From: Actinomadura citrea
GTDB taxonomy: Bacteria > Actinomycetota > Actinomycetes > Streptosporangiales > Streptosporangiaceae
Length of the DNA: 64,000 bases
Assembly (NCBI RefSeq): GCF_013409045.1
Contig: NZ_JACCBT010000001.1
Coordinates: 8,720,669-8,784,668, forward strand
Direction of reading: 5' to 3'
Positions 1 through 6,774 of the stretch are shown one piece after another; the first letter of the stretch is position 1; each line of letters begins with the position of its first letter. The notes below the pieces were generated by a model. The model was not told the DNA's origin, ran no database searches, and was given only the letters and a program-made list of their open reading frames with translations. A program made the translations under genes and the position numbers.

Positions 1-901
1 CCACCCCCGCGAGGAGCAGAAAAGCCGATGACGACAGGCCGAGTCCGGCGAGCCTGCGCAGTCGGCGCCGGTCGGGCAGCAGCCAGCCGTACAGCGCGGC
101 GGCATCGGCGTTGACGATCACGGCGTCGGCGCTCACCCGCTCGCCCGACGCCAGCACCACGCCCGACACCGCCGAACGGCCGGCGACCACCTCCGCCACC
201 TCGGTTCCCGTGTGCACCTCGACGCCCGCGTCGGTCAGGAGCCGGGCGAGGGCGTCGGCGATCCGGGGCAGGCCGCCCGCGACGTACCAGCCGCCGAACC
301 CGTGCTCGATGGCCGGGACGCAGCCGAGGGCGGCCGGCGCCCGGTACGGGCTCGACCCCGCGTACGTCGCGTACCGGCCGACGTACTGGTGCATCCGCGG
401 GTCGTCGAAGAAGCGCCGCGCCAGGCCGTCCAGCGTCCGGCCCGGCGCGACCGAGAACAGGTCGCCGATCCGGGGTTTCTCGGGGGGACGGCCCAGCGGC
501 CCGGCGAAGAACGTCCGCTCCGAGGCCGCGTAGCACTCCTCCGCCCAGCCGTAGAAGGACCGCCAGGCCGGGCCCTGGCCGGGGCTCAGGCGGTCGACCT
601 CCTGCTCCATCCGGTCGGGGCCGCGGAACGCGCGCAGCCGCGACCCGTCGGCGAAGTGGTACCGGCACAGCTCGTCCAGTTCCACCAGCGGGACGTCCAC
701 TCCGAGTTCCCGGAACAGTCGCGGCATGGTCAGCAGGGACGGGCCGAGCGAGAACGTGAACCCGTCCCGCTCGTACTCCGCCAGCTTCCCGCCGAGCCGG
801 TCCAGCCGCTCGTAGAGCCGGACCTCGTGGCCGCCGCGCGCCAGCCGCAGCGCGGCGGTCATCCCGCCGACCCCGCCGCCGACCACGGTCACTTCCGCCA
901 T
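1..901 (-). CDS. crtI: Phytoene desaturase CrtI-type FAD amine oxidoreductase (3' part outside window)
   Basis: Carotenoid desaturase that would introduce double bonds into phytoene using FAD. The ATG lies at 901-899 and the reading frame stays open to the left edge, so about 300 N-terminal codons of a roughly 500-residue family are seen. The N-terminus carries the Rossmann dinucleotide motif GGGVGG (residues 8-13), then a typical CrtI stretch (YERLDRLGGKLAEY, then SLGPSLLTMP, about residues 39-62) and the segment HGFGGWYVAGGLPRIADAL that precedes the second FAD-contacting region. Its start overlaps the end of the upstream CruF-like gene by 13 bases, which indicates one carotenoid operon. The exact substrate (phytoene, or a later carotenoid intermediate) cannot be decided without the C-terminus and the rest of the cluster. 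Confidence 0.88.
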   Translation of the reverse strand, partial: MAEVTVVGGGVGGMTAALRLARGGHEVRLYERLDRLGGKLAEYERDGFTFSLGPSLLTMPRLFRELGVDVPLVELDELCRYHFADGSRLRAFRGPDRMEQEVDRLSPGQGPAWRSFYGWAEECYAASERTFFAGPLGRPPEKPRIGDLFSVAPGRTLDGLARRFFDDPRMHQYVGRYATYAGSSPYRAPAALGCVPAIEHGFGGWYVAGGLPRIADALARLLTDAGVEVHTGTEVAEVVAGRSAVSGVVLASGERVSADAVIVNADAAALYGWLLPDRRRLRRLAGLGLSSSAFLLLAGV

Positions 902-1782
902 GCGCGCCTCCAAGCCGGGACTGCGAACGCCCCCATCGCCACCCCTCCCGCCGCCGCGACCAGCGGGTCTCCCGGCTCGAACACCGCCGCGAAGGCCAGC
1001 GTCTCCATGGCCGCCATCACCGAGTAGAGCGTGACGAGCCCCCGGGACGGGCCGGATTCCGAGGACGGGCCATGCCGCCACGACTGGCCGTGCCTCCAGG
1101 ACCGGCCCTGCCGCCACGATGGGCTCCGACTCCAGGACGGGCCGTTCCTCCAGGATCGAACGGCGGCGTCCTCCCGTCCCACGATCAGATCGATCGCCAT
1201 CATGACCAGGACGGACACCACCAGCCATCCGGCGAAGTTGCTGAGCGGCACGCCGCGGTAGGGGCCGTCGTCCGCCCACGTCCACAGGCCGAGCCGCAGC
1301 ATCTGCGGGTCCAGGAACAGGTCCCATGCCGTCAGCGCCGCGGCCCCCGCCGCCCACCGCGCGACCCGGTTCTCCGGCGCGACCGCGGTCGCGACGGCGT
1401 GCGCGGCCAGCCCCATGCCGCCCCACGCCGCCGCCACGATGACCGGCACGCCGCCGGCCTGGGGCCGCAGCACCGAGGTGTAGGAGTACTCCCCGAACGG
1501 CAGGCCCGTGCGGATGCCGATCCATTCGGCCGCGTACCCGATGGCCACGGTCGCGGCGAAGGCCCCGGCCGCGCGGCCGGGGCCCCGCCGGTCGGCGAGG
1601 AACGCCACGGCGCTCGCCGCCAGCAGCACCACGACCACGCTGGTCAGCCGGATCGGCTCAGGTCTCAGCCCGGACGCGACCTGGGCCACCACCATCGCGG
1701 CCAGCAGCCCGGCGCCGAGCAGTCCGAGAGGTCGCGACGCCGGCGCGTCCCAGCCGAGCCGCATTCTGCGCACAAAGCCCAC
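889..1782 (-). CDS. Carotenoid biosynthesis membrane protein, CruF/DUF422 family
   Basis: Predicted polytopic membrane protein of the CruF-like family (carotenoid 1,2-hydratase and relatives), 297 residues from a GTG start at 1782; an ATG six codons later is possible. Hydrophobic segments lie at about residues 17-40, 47-63, 74-90, 113-134, 143-155, 184-201 and 250-272. Family-like motifs include AAEWIGIRTGLPFGEYSY (about 84-101) and WDLFLDPQM (about 153-161). The gene is followed immediately by crtI with a 13-base overlap, so the two are likely cotranscribed and act on the same C40/C50 pathway. An oddity is a six-copy hexapeptide repeat (residues 210-245) inserted in the hydrophilic loop before the last membrane segment; relatives would not be expected to have it. 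The catalytic reaction is inferred from family only. Confidence 0.8.
   Translation of the reverse strand: MGFVRRMRLGWDAPASRPLGLLGAGLLAAMVVAQVASGLRPEPIRLTSVVVVLLAASAVAFLADRRGPGRAAGAFAATVAIGYAAEWIGIRTGLPFGEYSYTSVLRPQAGGVPVIVAAAWGGMGLAAHAVATAVAPENRVARWAAGAAALTAWDLFLDPQMLRLGLWTWADDGPYRGVPLSNFAGWLVVSVLVMMAIDLIVGREDAAVRSWRNGPSWSRSPSWRQGRSWRHGQSWRHGPSSESGPSRGLVTLYSVMAAMETLAFAAVFEPGDPLVAAAGGVAMGAFAVPAWRRAWRK
1048..1155 (-). repeat. 18-bp coding minisatellite, six copies
   Basis: Six consecutive 18-bp units inside the CruF-like gene encode the hexapeptides SWRNGP, SWSRSP, SWRQGR, SWRHGQ, SWRHGP and SSESGP. The reading frame is kept, the units sit in a hydrophilic loop between two membrane segments, and the DNA copies are imperfect. 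This looks like an in-frame slippage expansion. Confidence 0.85.
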
Positions 1783-1825
1783 ACGATCACTTCGTACCGA
1801 GGCGCCCAGCCGGATGCATCGACCC

Positions 1826-3262
1826 TCAGGACGCGGCCCGGCCGCGCGGCAGCAGCAGGCCCACCACGGCGATGATCAGGCCCAGACCGGCCGCCATGAG
1901 GAAGACCCGGTCGTAACCGGCGGCGAGCGCGGCGGTCGTGGCCGGCCCGCCGGGCGCCGCCTGCGTCCGCGCGGTGGCCACCGTCGCGAGCACCGCCAGG
2001 CCCACCGCCCCGCCCGCCTGAGCGGCGGTGTTGGCCAGCCCGCCGATGACCCCCGCGTCGCCCTCGGGGACGCCCGCGGTCGTCGCGGCCATGAGGGTGG
2101 GGAACGTCAGCCCGATCCCGACCGCGACGAGCAGGGTGGGCCCGAGCACGCCGGTGACGTAGCCGCTCCCGGCGCCGGCCTGGGAGAGCCAGCCGAACCC
2201 GGCGAGGAGACAGCCGCACCCCGCCAGGACCAGAAGGCGCGCACCCGTCCGGGGCAGCAGTCCGGCGGCGAGGCGCGCGACCAGCATGAACATCACGGCC
2301 GCGGGCGTCTGCCCGAGCCCGGCCCGGAGCGCGCCATAGCCCAGGACGTTCTGCAGGAACAGCGACGTGAAGTACCACATCGCGATGGCGATCCCCCCGA
2401 AGAGCAGCAGCATGCCGCCGCCCGCGGCCACCCCCCGGATCCTGAACAGCCGCAGCGGCATCAGCGGCCGGGCGGCGAAACGTCCCTCCACCACGAGGAA
2501 GACGGCGAGCAGGAGCAGGCCCGCCACGGCCGGACCGGCGACCCGCGCGGACGTCCAGCCGTGGCCGGTGCTCTGCATGACCCCGTAGATCAGCGCGGCC
2601 AGCCCCGCCGTTCCGGTGACGGCGCCGGGGAGGTCGAGCGGCTCCCGCCGGCCGGTCCGCGCACCGGACAGCGACGTCAGGGCCACCACGATCAGCACCG
2701 CGCCGATCGGCACGTTGATCAGGAAGACCCACCGCCAGGACAGGCCGGTCGTGAGGGCGCCGCCCGCGACCGCGCCCGCCATCCCGCCCACGCCGCCGGC
2801 GGCGGACCACGCGCCGAACGCCCGCGCCCGCTCGCGGCCCCCGGTGAAGCCGGTGTTGATCACGGCCAGCGTCGCCGGGGCCAGCAGGGCGGCTCCCACG
2901 CCCTGGACGACGCGCGCCGCCACCAGGATCTGCGGCGCGGTCGCCAGGCCGCCGACGAGGCTGGAGGCGGAGAACAGGAGCATCCCGGCGGCCAGCGTCC
3001 GGCGGTGGCCGAACAGGTCGGCGGCGCGTCCGCCCAGCAGCATGAGCCCGGCGAAGGTGAGCAGGTAGCCGTTCACCACCCAGGCCAGTCCCGCGGCGGT
3101 GAAGCCGAGGTCCCGATCGACCGAGGGCAGGGCGACGTTGACGATGGACGCGTCCAGAATCACCATGAACTGGCACGCGCACACCAGCACCAGCACGCCG
3201 GGCCCGCTCCCTGCCTTCACGGGTCCGCGGGTCAGAGTCTTCGCAGGCAGGTCAGGCGACAC
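1826..3262 (-). CDS. MFS drug/metabolite exporter, DHA2 (14-TM, EmrB/QacA) family
   Basis: Proton-driven efflux pump of the 14-helix DHA2 family, 478 residues. The GTG at 3262 is chosen because AGGAGG precedes it by five bases; reading further upstream only extends into the neighbouring gene in another frame. The protein opens with the family signature LDASIVNVALPSVDRDLG, followed by the A-motif GGRAADLFGHRR and the motif-C-like stretch in helix 5; fourteen hydrophobic segments can be counted. It lies about 45 bases downstream of the WrbA-like gene on the same strand, so both are probably expressed together from the palindrome-bearing promoter shared with the divergent MarR gene. Export of a toxic or redox-active compound, sensed by MarR, is the simplest reading; the substrate is unknown. 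Confidence 0.88.
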   Translation of the reverse strand: MSPDLPAKTLTRGPVKAGSGPGVLVLVCACQFMVILDASIVNVALPSVDRDLGFTAAGLAWVVNGYLLTFAGLMLLGGRAADLFGHRRTLAAGMLLFSASSLVGGLATAPQILVAARVVQGVGAALLAPATLAVINTGFTGGRERARAFGAWSAAGGVGGMAGAVAGGALTTGLSWRWVFLINVPIGAVLIVVALTSLSGARTGRREPLDLPGAVTGTAGLAALIYGVMQSTGHGWTSARVAGPAVAGLLLLAVFLVVEGRFAARPLMPLRLFRIRGVAAGGGMLLLFGGIAIAMWYFTSLFLQNVLGYGALRAGLGQTPAAVMFMLVARLAAGLLPRTGARLLVLAGCGCLLAGFGWLSQAGAGSGYVTGVLGPTLLVAVGIGLTFPTLMAATTAGVPEGDAGVIGGLANTAAQAGGAVGLAVLATVATARTQAAPGGPATTAALAAGYDRVFLMAAGLGLIIAVVGLLLPRGRAAS

Positions 3263-3306
3263 GAGCTCCTCCTGGAAACGAGTGGGATCACGGGTGACGT
3301 CGCCGC

Positions 3307-3951
3307 TCACGCGGTCTGCGGGGCGGCCTCGACCCCGTCCGCGCGGGTGCCGGCGAGCAGGCGGATCGTGGTCCGGGTGAGGCGGCGGCCCTGGTGCCGG
3401 GCCGCGTCGAGGGAGGCCGTGTCGGGGCCGTCGCCGGACGGCCCGGTCACCGACGAGGCGCCGTAGGGATTGCCTCCGGCGGCGTAGACGGCCGGGTCGG
3501 TGTAGCCGGGCGGGACGATCAGCGCGCCCCAGTGGTAGAAGACGTTGGCCAGCGAGATGATCGTGGCCTCGTTGCCGCCGTGGCGGTTGAACGCCGAGGT
3601 GAACGCCGTCACCGGCTTGTCGGCCAGCACGCCCTCCCGCCACAGGCCGACGCTCTGGTCGATGAACTGCTTGAGCTGCGCGGCGGGCGCGCCGAACCGG
3701 GTCGGCGTCCCGAACGCGTACGCGTCGGCCCACGCCAGGTCCTCGACGGCGGCCTCCGCGATCGAGGCGGTGGCGTCCACGTGCCGCCGCCACCGCGGGT
3801 TCTCGTCGATCGTGGCGTCGGTCACCAGCTCGGCGACCCGCCGCAGCCTCACCTCGGCCCCGGCGGAGACGGCGCCCTCGGCGACGGCCTGGGCGAGCGC
3901 GTGCACGGCGCCCGTCGAGCTGTAGTAGATGACGGCGACCTTCACGGACAT
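3307..3951 (-). CDS. WrbA-like NAD(P)H:quinone oxidoreductase (flavodoxin fold)
   Basis: Cytoplasmic flavodoxin-fold protein of 214 residues, close to the usual WrbA length of about 200. The FMN phosphate loop YYSSTGAVHALAQ is at residues 9-21, followed by the flavin-contacting motifs FGTPTRFGAPAAQLKQFID (about 79-97) and TSAFNRHGGNEATI (about 117-130). Members reduce quinones by two electrons, avoiding semiquinone radicals. The start ATG at 3951 is preceded by GAGGAG. The gene is divergent from a MarR regulator 77 bases away, with a palindromic operator between them, and is followed by an MFS exporter. The cassette looks like a quinone or electrophile resistance unit, by analogy with MarR-controlled quinone reductases. 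Confidence 0.87.
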   Translation of the reverse strand: MSVKVAVIYYSSTGAVHALAQAVAEGAVSAGAEVRLRRVAELVTDATIDENPRWRRHVDATASIAEAAVEDLAWADAYAFGTPTRFGAPAAQLKQFIDQSVGLWREGVLADKPVTAFTSAFNRHGGNEATIISLANVFYHWGALIVPPGYTDPAVYAAGGNPYGASSVTGPSGDGPDTASLDAARHQGRRLTRTTIRLLAGTRADGVEAAPQTA

Positions 3952-3977
3952 GTCGGCTCCTCGACGTCGCGCTAGAA

Positions 3978-4011
3978 TTAGTTATCCGCATAATGTTATG
4001 CGCATAACTAA
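3978..4011. promoter_or_regulatory. MarR-type operator, 34-bp near-perfect palindrome
   Basis: Between the divergent wrbA-like and marR genes lies a 34-bp palindrome whose halves match at 15 of 17 positions. It is built of two 12-bp boxes, TTATCCGCATAA (3982-3993) and TTATGCGCATAA (3996-4007, a perfect palindrome), flanked by TTAG and CTAA. It is the most AT-rich spot in the neighbourhood. Two stacked boxes suggest two MarR dimers that repress both directions. Confidence 0.8.
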
Positions 4012-4028
4012 TCCGTCAAGGAGGGGCC

Positions 4029-4511
4029 GTGGACTTCGACCGAGCCGACGCGATCAACCAGGCCATCCGCCTGCTGAGCCTGCGCCACCGCGCCCGGGCC
4101 GCGGCGCTGCTGGCCCCGCTCGGACTGCACCCCGGCCAGGAGACGCTGCTCCTCGAACTCGCGCGGACCGGCCCGAGGATCCAGGCGCAACTCAGCGAGG
4201 CGCTCGGCTGCGAGCCGCCCAGCGTCACGCTCATGACCCGCAAGCTGGAGGCGTCCGGGCACGTCCGGCGCAGGCCCGCGCCCTCCGACAAGCGCGCCAG
4301 CATCGTGGAGCTCACCGACTCCGGGGCGGCCCTGGCGGAACGGGTCAAGGAACTGTGGTGCGCCCTGGCGGAGGAGACCGTGACCGGCCTGCCCGAGCAG
4401 ACCGTGGCGGACCTGCCCGGCGTGCTCGGCACCCTGACCGCCAACGTCGACACCCGGCGCCCACGCGACGATGCCAGGCGCGCACGCCAGGACCGCGGAT
4501 CCGACGGGTGA
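4029..4511 (+). CDS. MarR-family transcriptional regulator
   Basis: Winged helix-turn-helix repressor of 160 residues from a GTG at 4029, with AAGGAGG eight bases upstream. The DNA-binding segment is IQAQLSEALGCEPPSVTLMT followed by the wing and the conserved RRPAPSDKRASIVELTDSG (about residues 56-100). Terminal helices would form the dimer and ligand pocket. It is divergent from the quinone reductase/exporter operon and the 34-bp palindrome just upstream is its obvious binding site, so it probably represses itself and that operon until a phenolic or quinone ligand binds. The C-terminal tail after residue 140 is Arg/Asp-rich and low complexity. Confidence 0.9.
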   Translation: MDFDRADAINQAIRLLSLRHRARAAALLAPLGLHPGQETLLLELARTGPRIQAQLSEALGCEPPSVTLMTRKLEASGHVRRRPAPSDKRASIVELTDSGAALAERVKELWCALAEETVTGLPEQTVADLPGVLGTLTANVDTRRPRDDARRARQDRGSDG

Positions 4512-4663
4512 CCGTCGGCCACCGCGGACCGACGCGGCCAGGACCAGCCGAGCGCGCCGCTACACAGGCTGTCACGGCCCACCAGACCTCGGCCATGCCT
4601 GATGATGTCGCCAAGGTCGTGCGTGGTTCTACGAGCGAGTCCGGCGGCCTCGCCGACCCGGTT

Positions 4664-5563
4664 CTAGGCCGTTGGGGGCGTGTGGGCCCTCGTCGCGAAG
4701 TGCTGCCGGTAGCGCTCGGGGGTGGTGGCCAGGTGGCGGGCGAAGAGCCGGTGCAGTGTCTCGCCGTGCTTGTAGCCGACCGTCCTGGCGATGGCGCCGA
4801 CCGTCAGGTCTGTGGTCTCCAGCAGGCGGCGGGCGGATTCGAGGCGCAGGTTCTCCACGTAGGTGCCGGGCGTGCCGCCGGTCTCGGCGCGGAAGGCGCG
4901 GGCGAAGCTCCGCTCGCTCATCCGCGCCCGTCTCGCCGGCGCGACCACGCTCAGGTCCTCGCCCAGGTGGTCGGGCAGCCATTCCTGGACGGCCCGGATC
5001 GCCGGGGTCTTTGCAGGCTGGGCGCGCATCTGGGCGCTGAACTGGGCTTGGCCGCCGGGCCTGCGGGTGAAGACGACGAACCAGCGGGCGATCAGTTGCG
5101 CGGCCTCGGCGCCGAGGTCGTCCTCGACCAGGGCCAGCGCGAGGTCGATGCCGGCGGTGCCCCCGGCCGAGGTCCATCGGTCGCGGTCGCGCACATAGAT
5201 CAGGTCCGCTTCGACGCGCACCTGCGGGATGCGCTCGGCGAGCAGGTGCGTCGATCCCCAGTGCGTCGTCGCGCGGTAGCCGTCGAGCAGCCCGGCGGCG
5301 GCGAGGAGCATGGACCCCGCGCAGACCGAGGCGACGCGGCGCGACCGCCGGGCGAGTGCCGCAAGCTCCCGGACCACCTCGGCGGACACGGCCGCGTCGT
5401 AGACCCCGCTGCCGCCGACCACGATCATCGTGTCGATCTCGTCGTCACCGGAGGCGATCTCTCCCAGCGCGTGCCCGGCCTGGATCGTCAGGCCGTTCTC
5501 GGCGATGACGGCGCCACCGCGCGGCGACGCCGTCAGCAGCCGGTAGGCGGTGGCTCCGGCCAC
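4664..5563 (-). CDS. GlxA-family AraC regulator lacking its N-terminus (probable pseudogene)
   Basis: The frame encodes most of a DJ-1/PfpI-like sensor domain fused to a C-terminal AraC DNA-binding domain (MSERSFARAFRAETG... and GYKHGETLHRLFARH, two helix-turn-helix units). Similarity to the family starts only at about ATAYRLLTASPRGG; the first beta strand and the usual VAVVLYDG/DVTGPAEVF section, about 30 residues, are absent. The frame stays open upstream to 5851 but that sequence is Arg/Pro-rich, does not resemble the family, and contains a 30-bp palindrome and one copy of a 64-bp direct repeat. GTG 5563 is only a convenient boundary. The SVCAGS nucleophile-elbow and the DNA-binding part are intact. 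I infer that rearrangement removed the promoter and start. A functional shortened protein cannot be excluded. Confidence 0.65.
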   Translation of the reverse strand: MAGATAYRLLTASPRGGAVIAENGLTIQAGHALGEIASGDDEIDTMIVVGGSGVYDAAVSAEVVRELAALARRSRRVASVCAGSMLLAAAGLLDGYRATTHWGSTHLLAERIPQVRVEADLIYVRDRDRWTSAGGTAGIDLALALVEDDLGAEAAQLIARWFVVFTRRPGGQAQFSAQMRAQPAKTPAIRAVQEWLPDHLGEDLSVVAPARRARMSERSFARAFRAETGGTPGTYVENLRLESARRLLETTDLTVGAIARTVGYKHGETLHRLFARHLATTPERYRQHFATRAHTPPTA

Positions 5564-5657
5564 GGCGTGCGGACGGCCGGGACGTCTCAGCGTGTCCCCG
5601 GGGACGTCTGCAGGACGTCCCAACCGGGCCTTGCCGAAAGACGAGAACGCGCAGAAG

Positions 5658-5687
5658 GGCCCGTGAGGAGGATCCTCCTCGCGGGCC
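5658..5687. terminator. 30-bp palindrome, hairpin candidate
   Basis: Fifteen-base arms meet with no spacer around GAGGAGGATCCTCCTC; the outer parts are GGCCCG and CGGGCC, with a single T/G mismatch. In RNA it would form a very stable hairpin but there is no U tract. It sits just before the first copy of the 64-bp direct repeat, upstream of the truncated GlxA gene. It may be a terminator or an inverted-repeat scar. Confidence 0.5.
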
Positions 5688-5702
5688 GAAGCATGGCGGC
5701 AA

Positions 5703-5766
5703 GGCGAAGGCCCAGGTCGCCGACATCTCTTTGGCCGGAGCGTACGGCGACCAGGGCCTCCAGTGA
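5703..5766 (+). repeat. 64-bp perfect direct repeat, copy 1
   Basis: Begins GGCGAAGGCCCAGG and ends CTCCAGTGA. It is identical over 64 bases to the copy at 5936-5999 (offset 233). In one + frame both copies read KAQVADISLAGAYGDQGLQ then TGA. This copy has no good start codon and is not followed by a gene on the + strand, so it looks like the duplicated copy. Confidence 0.9.
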
Positions 5767-5935
5767 CCGGACCTGCACCTGAGCAGACAGATTGTTCAAC
5801 AATCCGGCAGAGGTCCGTCACCTCTAAGAGTGCTGGACCAGGGCCGAACATTAACCGGGATCGGGTGCGAAAACCCTGCCTAGCCGGGGGGTGTCAGGGG
5901 CGCTGTCTGGCGCTCCACGATCGTGGGAAAGGACC

Positions 5936-5999
5936 GGCGAAGGCCCAGGTCGCCGACATCTCTTTGGCCGGAGCGTACGGCGACCAGGGCCTCCAGTGA
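5936..5999 (+). repeat. 64-bp perfect direct repeat, copy 2 (end of a possible small ORF)
   Basis: Second identical copy. The same frame ends in the same TGA, 14 bases before the ATG of the small membrane protein at 6014. An open frame of 44 codons could begin at GTG 5865 and run through the repeat, which would make this the C-terminus of a short peptide leading the operon. No Shine-Dalgarno sequence supports that start. The 233-bp spacing suggests tandem duplication or recombination rather than insertion-sequence ends; there are no terminal inverted repeats. Confidence 0.85.
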
Positions 6000-6013
6000 G
6001 AAGAGACCGTCTC

Positions 6014-6229
6014 ATGAAGGCTCACATGCAGAACGCCCTGCCGGCGTTCACCCTGACTCTGCGCGATCGGCTCCATCCCTCCCCCTGGCTGCGCCGGCGG
6101 ATTCGCCCCATCACTGTGATCATCGTGATCGTGGTCCTGGCGACGGTGGCGCCGACCCAGGTCGCAGCGGCCGCCGGCGCCACCGCACTGTGGCTGCAGC
6201 TCCGCCGCCGCGAAAGCCGGGAGGCCTGA
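6014..6229 (+). CDS. Small single-pass membrane protein, coupled to sigma factor
   Basis: A 71-residue protein with a basic N-terminal half (LRDRLHPSPWLRRRIRP), one hydrophobic helix of about 25 residues (VIIVIVVLATVAPTQVAAAA) and a short basic tail. Family not recognised. Its TGA overlaps the ATG of the ECF sigma gene (TGATG at 6227-6231), so the two are translationally coupled. A small membrane partner coupled to an ECF sigma could be an anti-sigma or anchor, but it lacks the zinc-binding HxxxCxxC motif of ZAS anti-sigma factors. The upstream region contains the second copy of the 64-bp repeat ending 14 bases before the start; the ribosome binding site is weak. Confidence 0.65.
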   Translation: MKAHMQNALPAFTLTLRDRLHPSPWLRRRIRPITVIIVIVVLATVAPTQVAAAAGATALWLQLRRRESREA

Positions 6230-6771
6230 TGATCACTATCGCGAAGATCACCGCAGGCCAGGAGTTCACCGAGTTCTGCCGTCACGACGCGGGTCGGCTG
6301 TACGGTTTCCTGGTTTCTGCAGGGGCCCACCCGCACGAGGTCGAGGACGCTCTACAGGAGACCCTGGTAGCCATGTGGCTGCGCCGGGACAAGATCGAAA
6401 ACCTTCGAGCCTACGCGTACACCACCGCACGGAACGCACTCGCCCGCGTTCGCACCTCGCAGATCGAAGAACCCGTCGACTGGATCGACGCACAGTTCTC
6501 CATGGTCGATCCCCAAAGAGCCGAGGCGCACGAACAGGTCCTGGCCTTGATCGGCACGTTGCCCCGGCTTCAACAGCAGGTGATGGCGCTCACCTACGAC
6601 GGCTACGCCCCGACGGAGATCGCTGAACTGCTCGGGTCCGACGCCAACACCGTACGCGTCACGCTGCACAAGGCCCGCCGCAAGCTTCGGGTGCAGATCC
6701 CCGGCCGTCCCGACGGCCTATCCGGCGATGAGCCGACGGAACCGTCGTCGCCACCGAGGAGCGGACCCTGA
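6229..6771 (+). CDS. ECF-type RNA polymerase sigma factor
   Basis: Sigma-70 family factor of 180 residues. Region 2 is present at about residues 11-70 (FTEFCRHDAGRLYGFLVSAG, then VEDALQETLVAMW and LRAYAYTTARNALA), and region 4 at about 110-160 (LPRLQQQVMALTYDGYAPTEIAELLGSDANTVRVTLHKARRK in segments). ATG 6229 overlaps the stop of the membrane peptide gene. The last residues (GDEPTEPSSPPRSG) are low complexity. Downstream and in a different frame begins the remnant of an unrelated PmoA-family gene, so sequence after the stop has been rearranged. It would redirect polymerase to an unknown regulon; target promoters are not identifiable here. Confidence 0.85.
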   Translation: MITIAKITAGQEFTEFCRHDAGRLYGFLVSAGAHPHEVEDALQETLVAMWLRRDKIENLRAYAYTTARNALARVRTSQIEEPVDWIDAQFSMVDPQRAEAHEQVLALIGTLPRLQQQVMALTYDGYAPTEIAELLGSDANTVRVTLHKARRKLRVQIPGRPDGLSGDEPTEPSSPPRSGP

Positions 6772-6774
6772 CGG

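Noticed and set aside
1508..3466. A long + strand open frame opposite the MFS gene
   Set aside because: It is the antisense shadow of a GC3-rich gene: low-complexity Arg/Gly/Pro/Gln composition, no family, no ribosome binding site.
5763..5999. A 78-codon small gene through repeat copy 2
   Set aside because: Only its last 19 residues are shared with copy 1 and no start has a ribosome binding site, so it was recorded within the repeat rather than as a gene.
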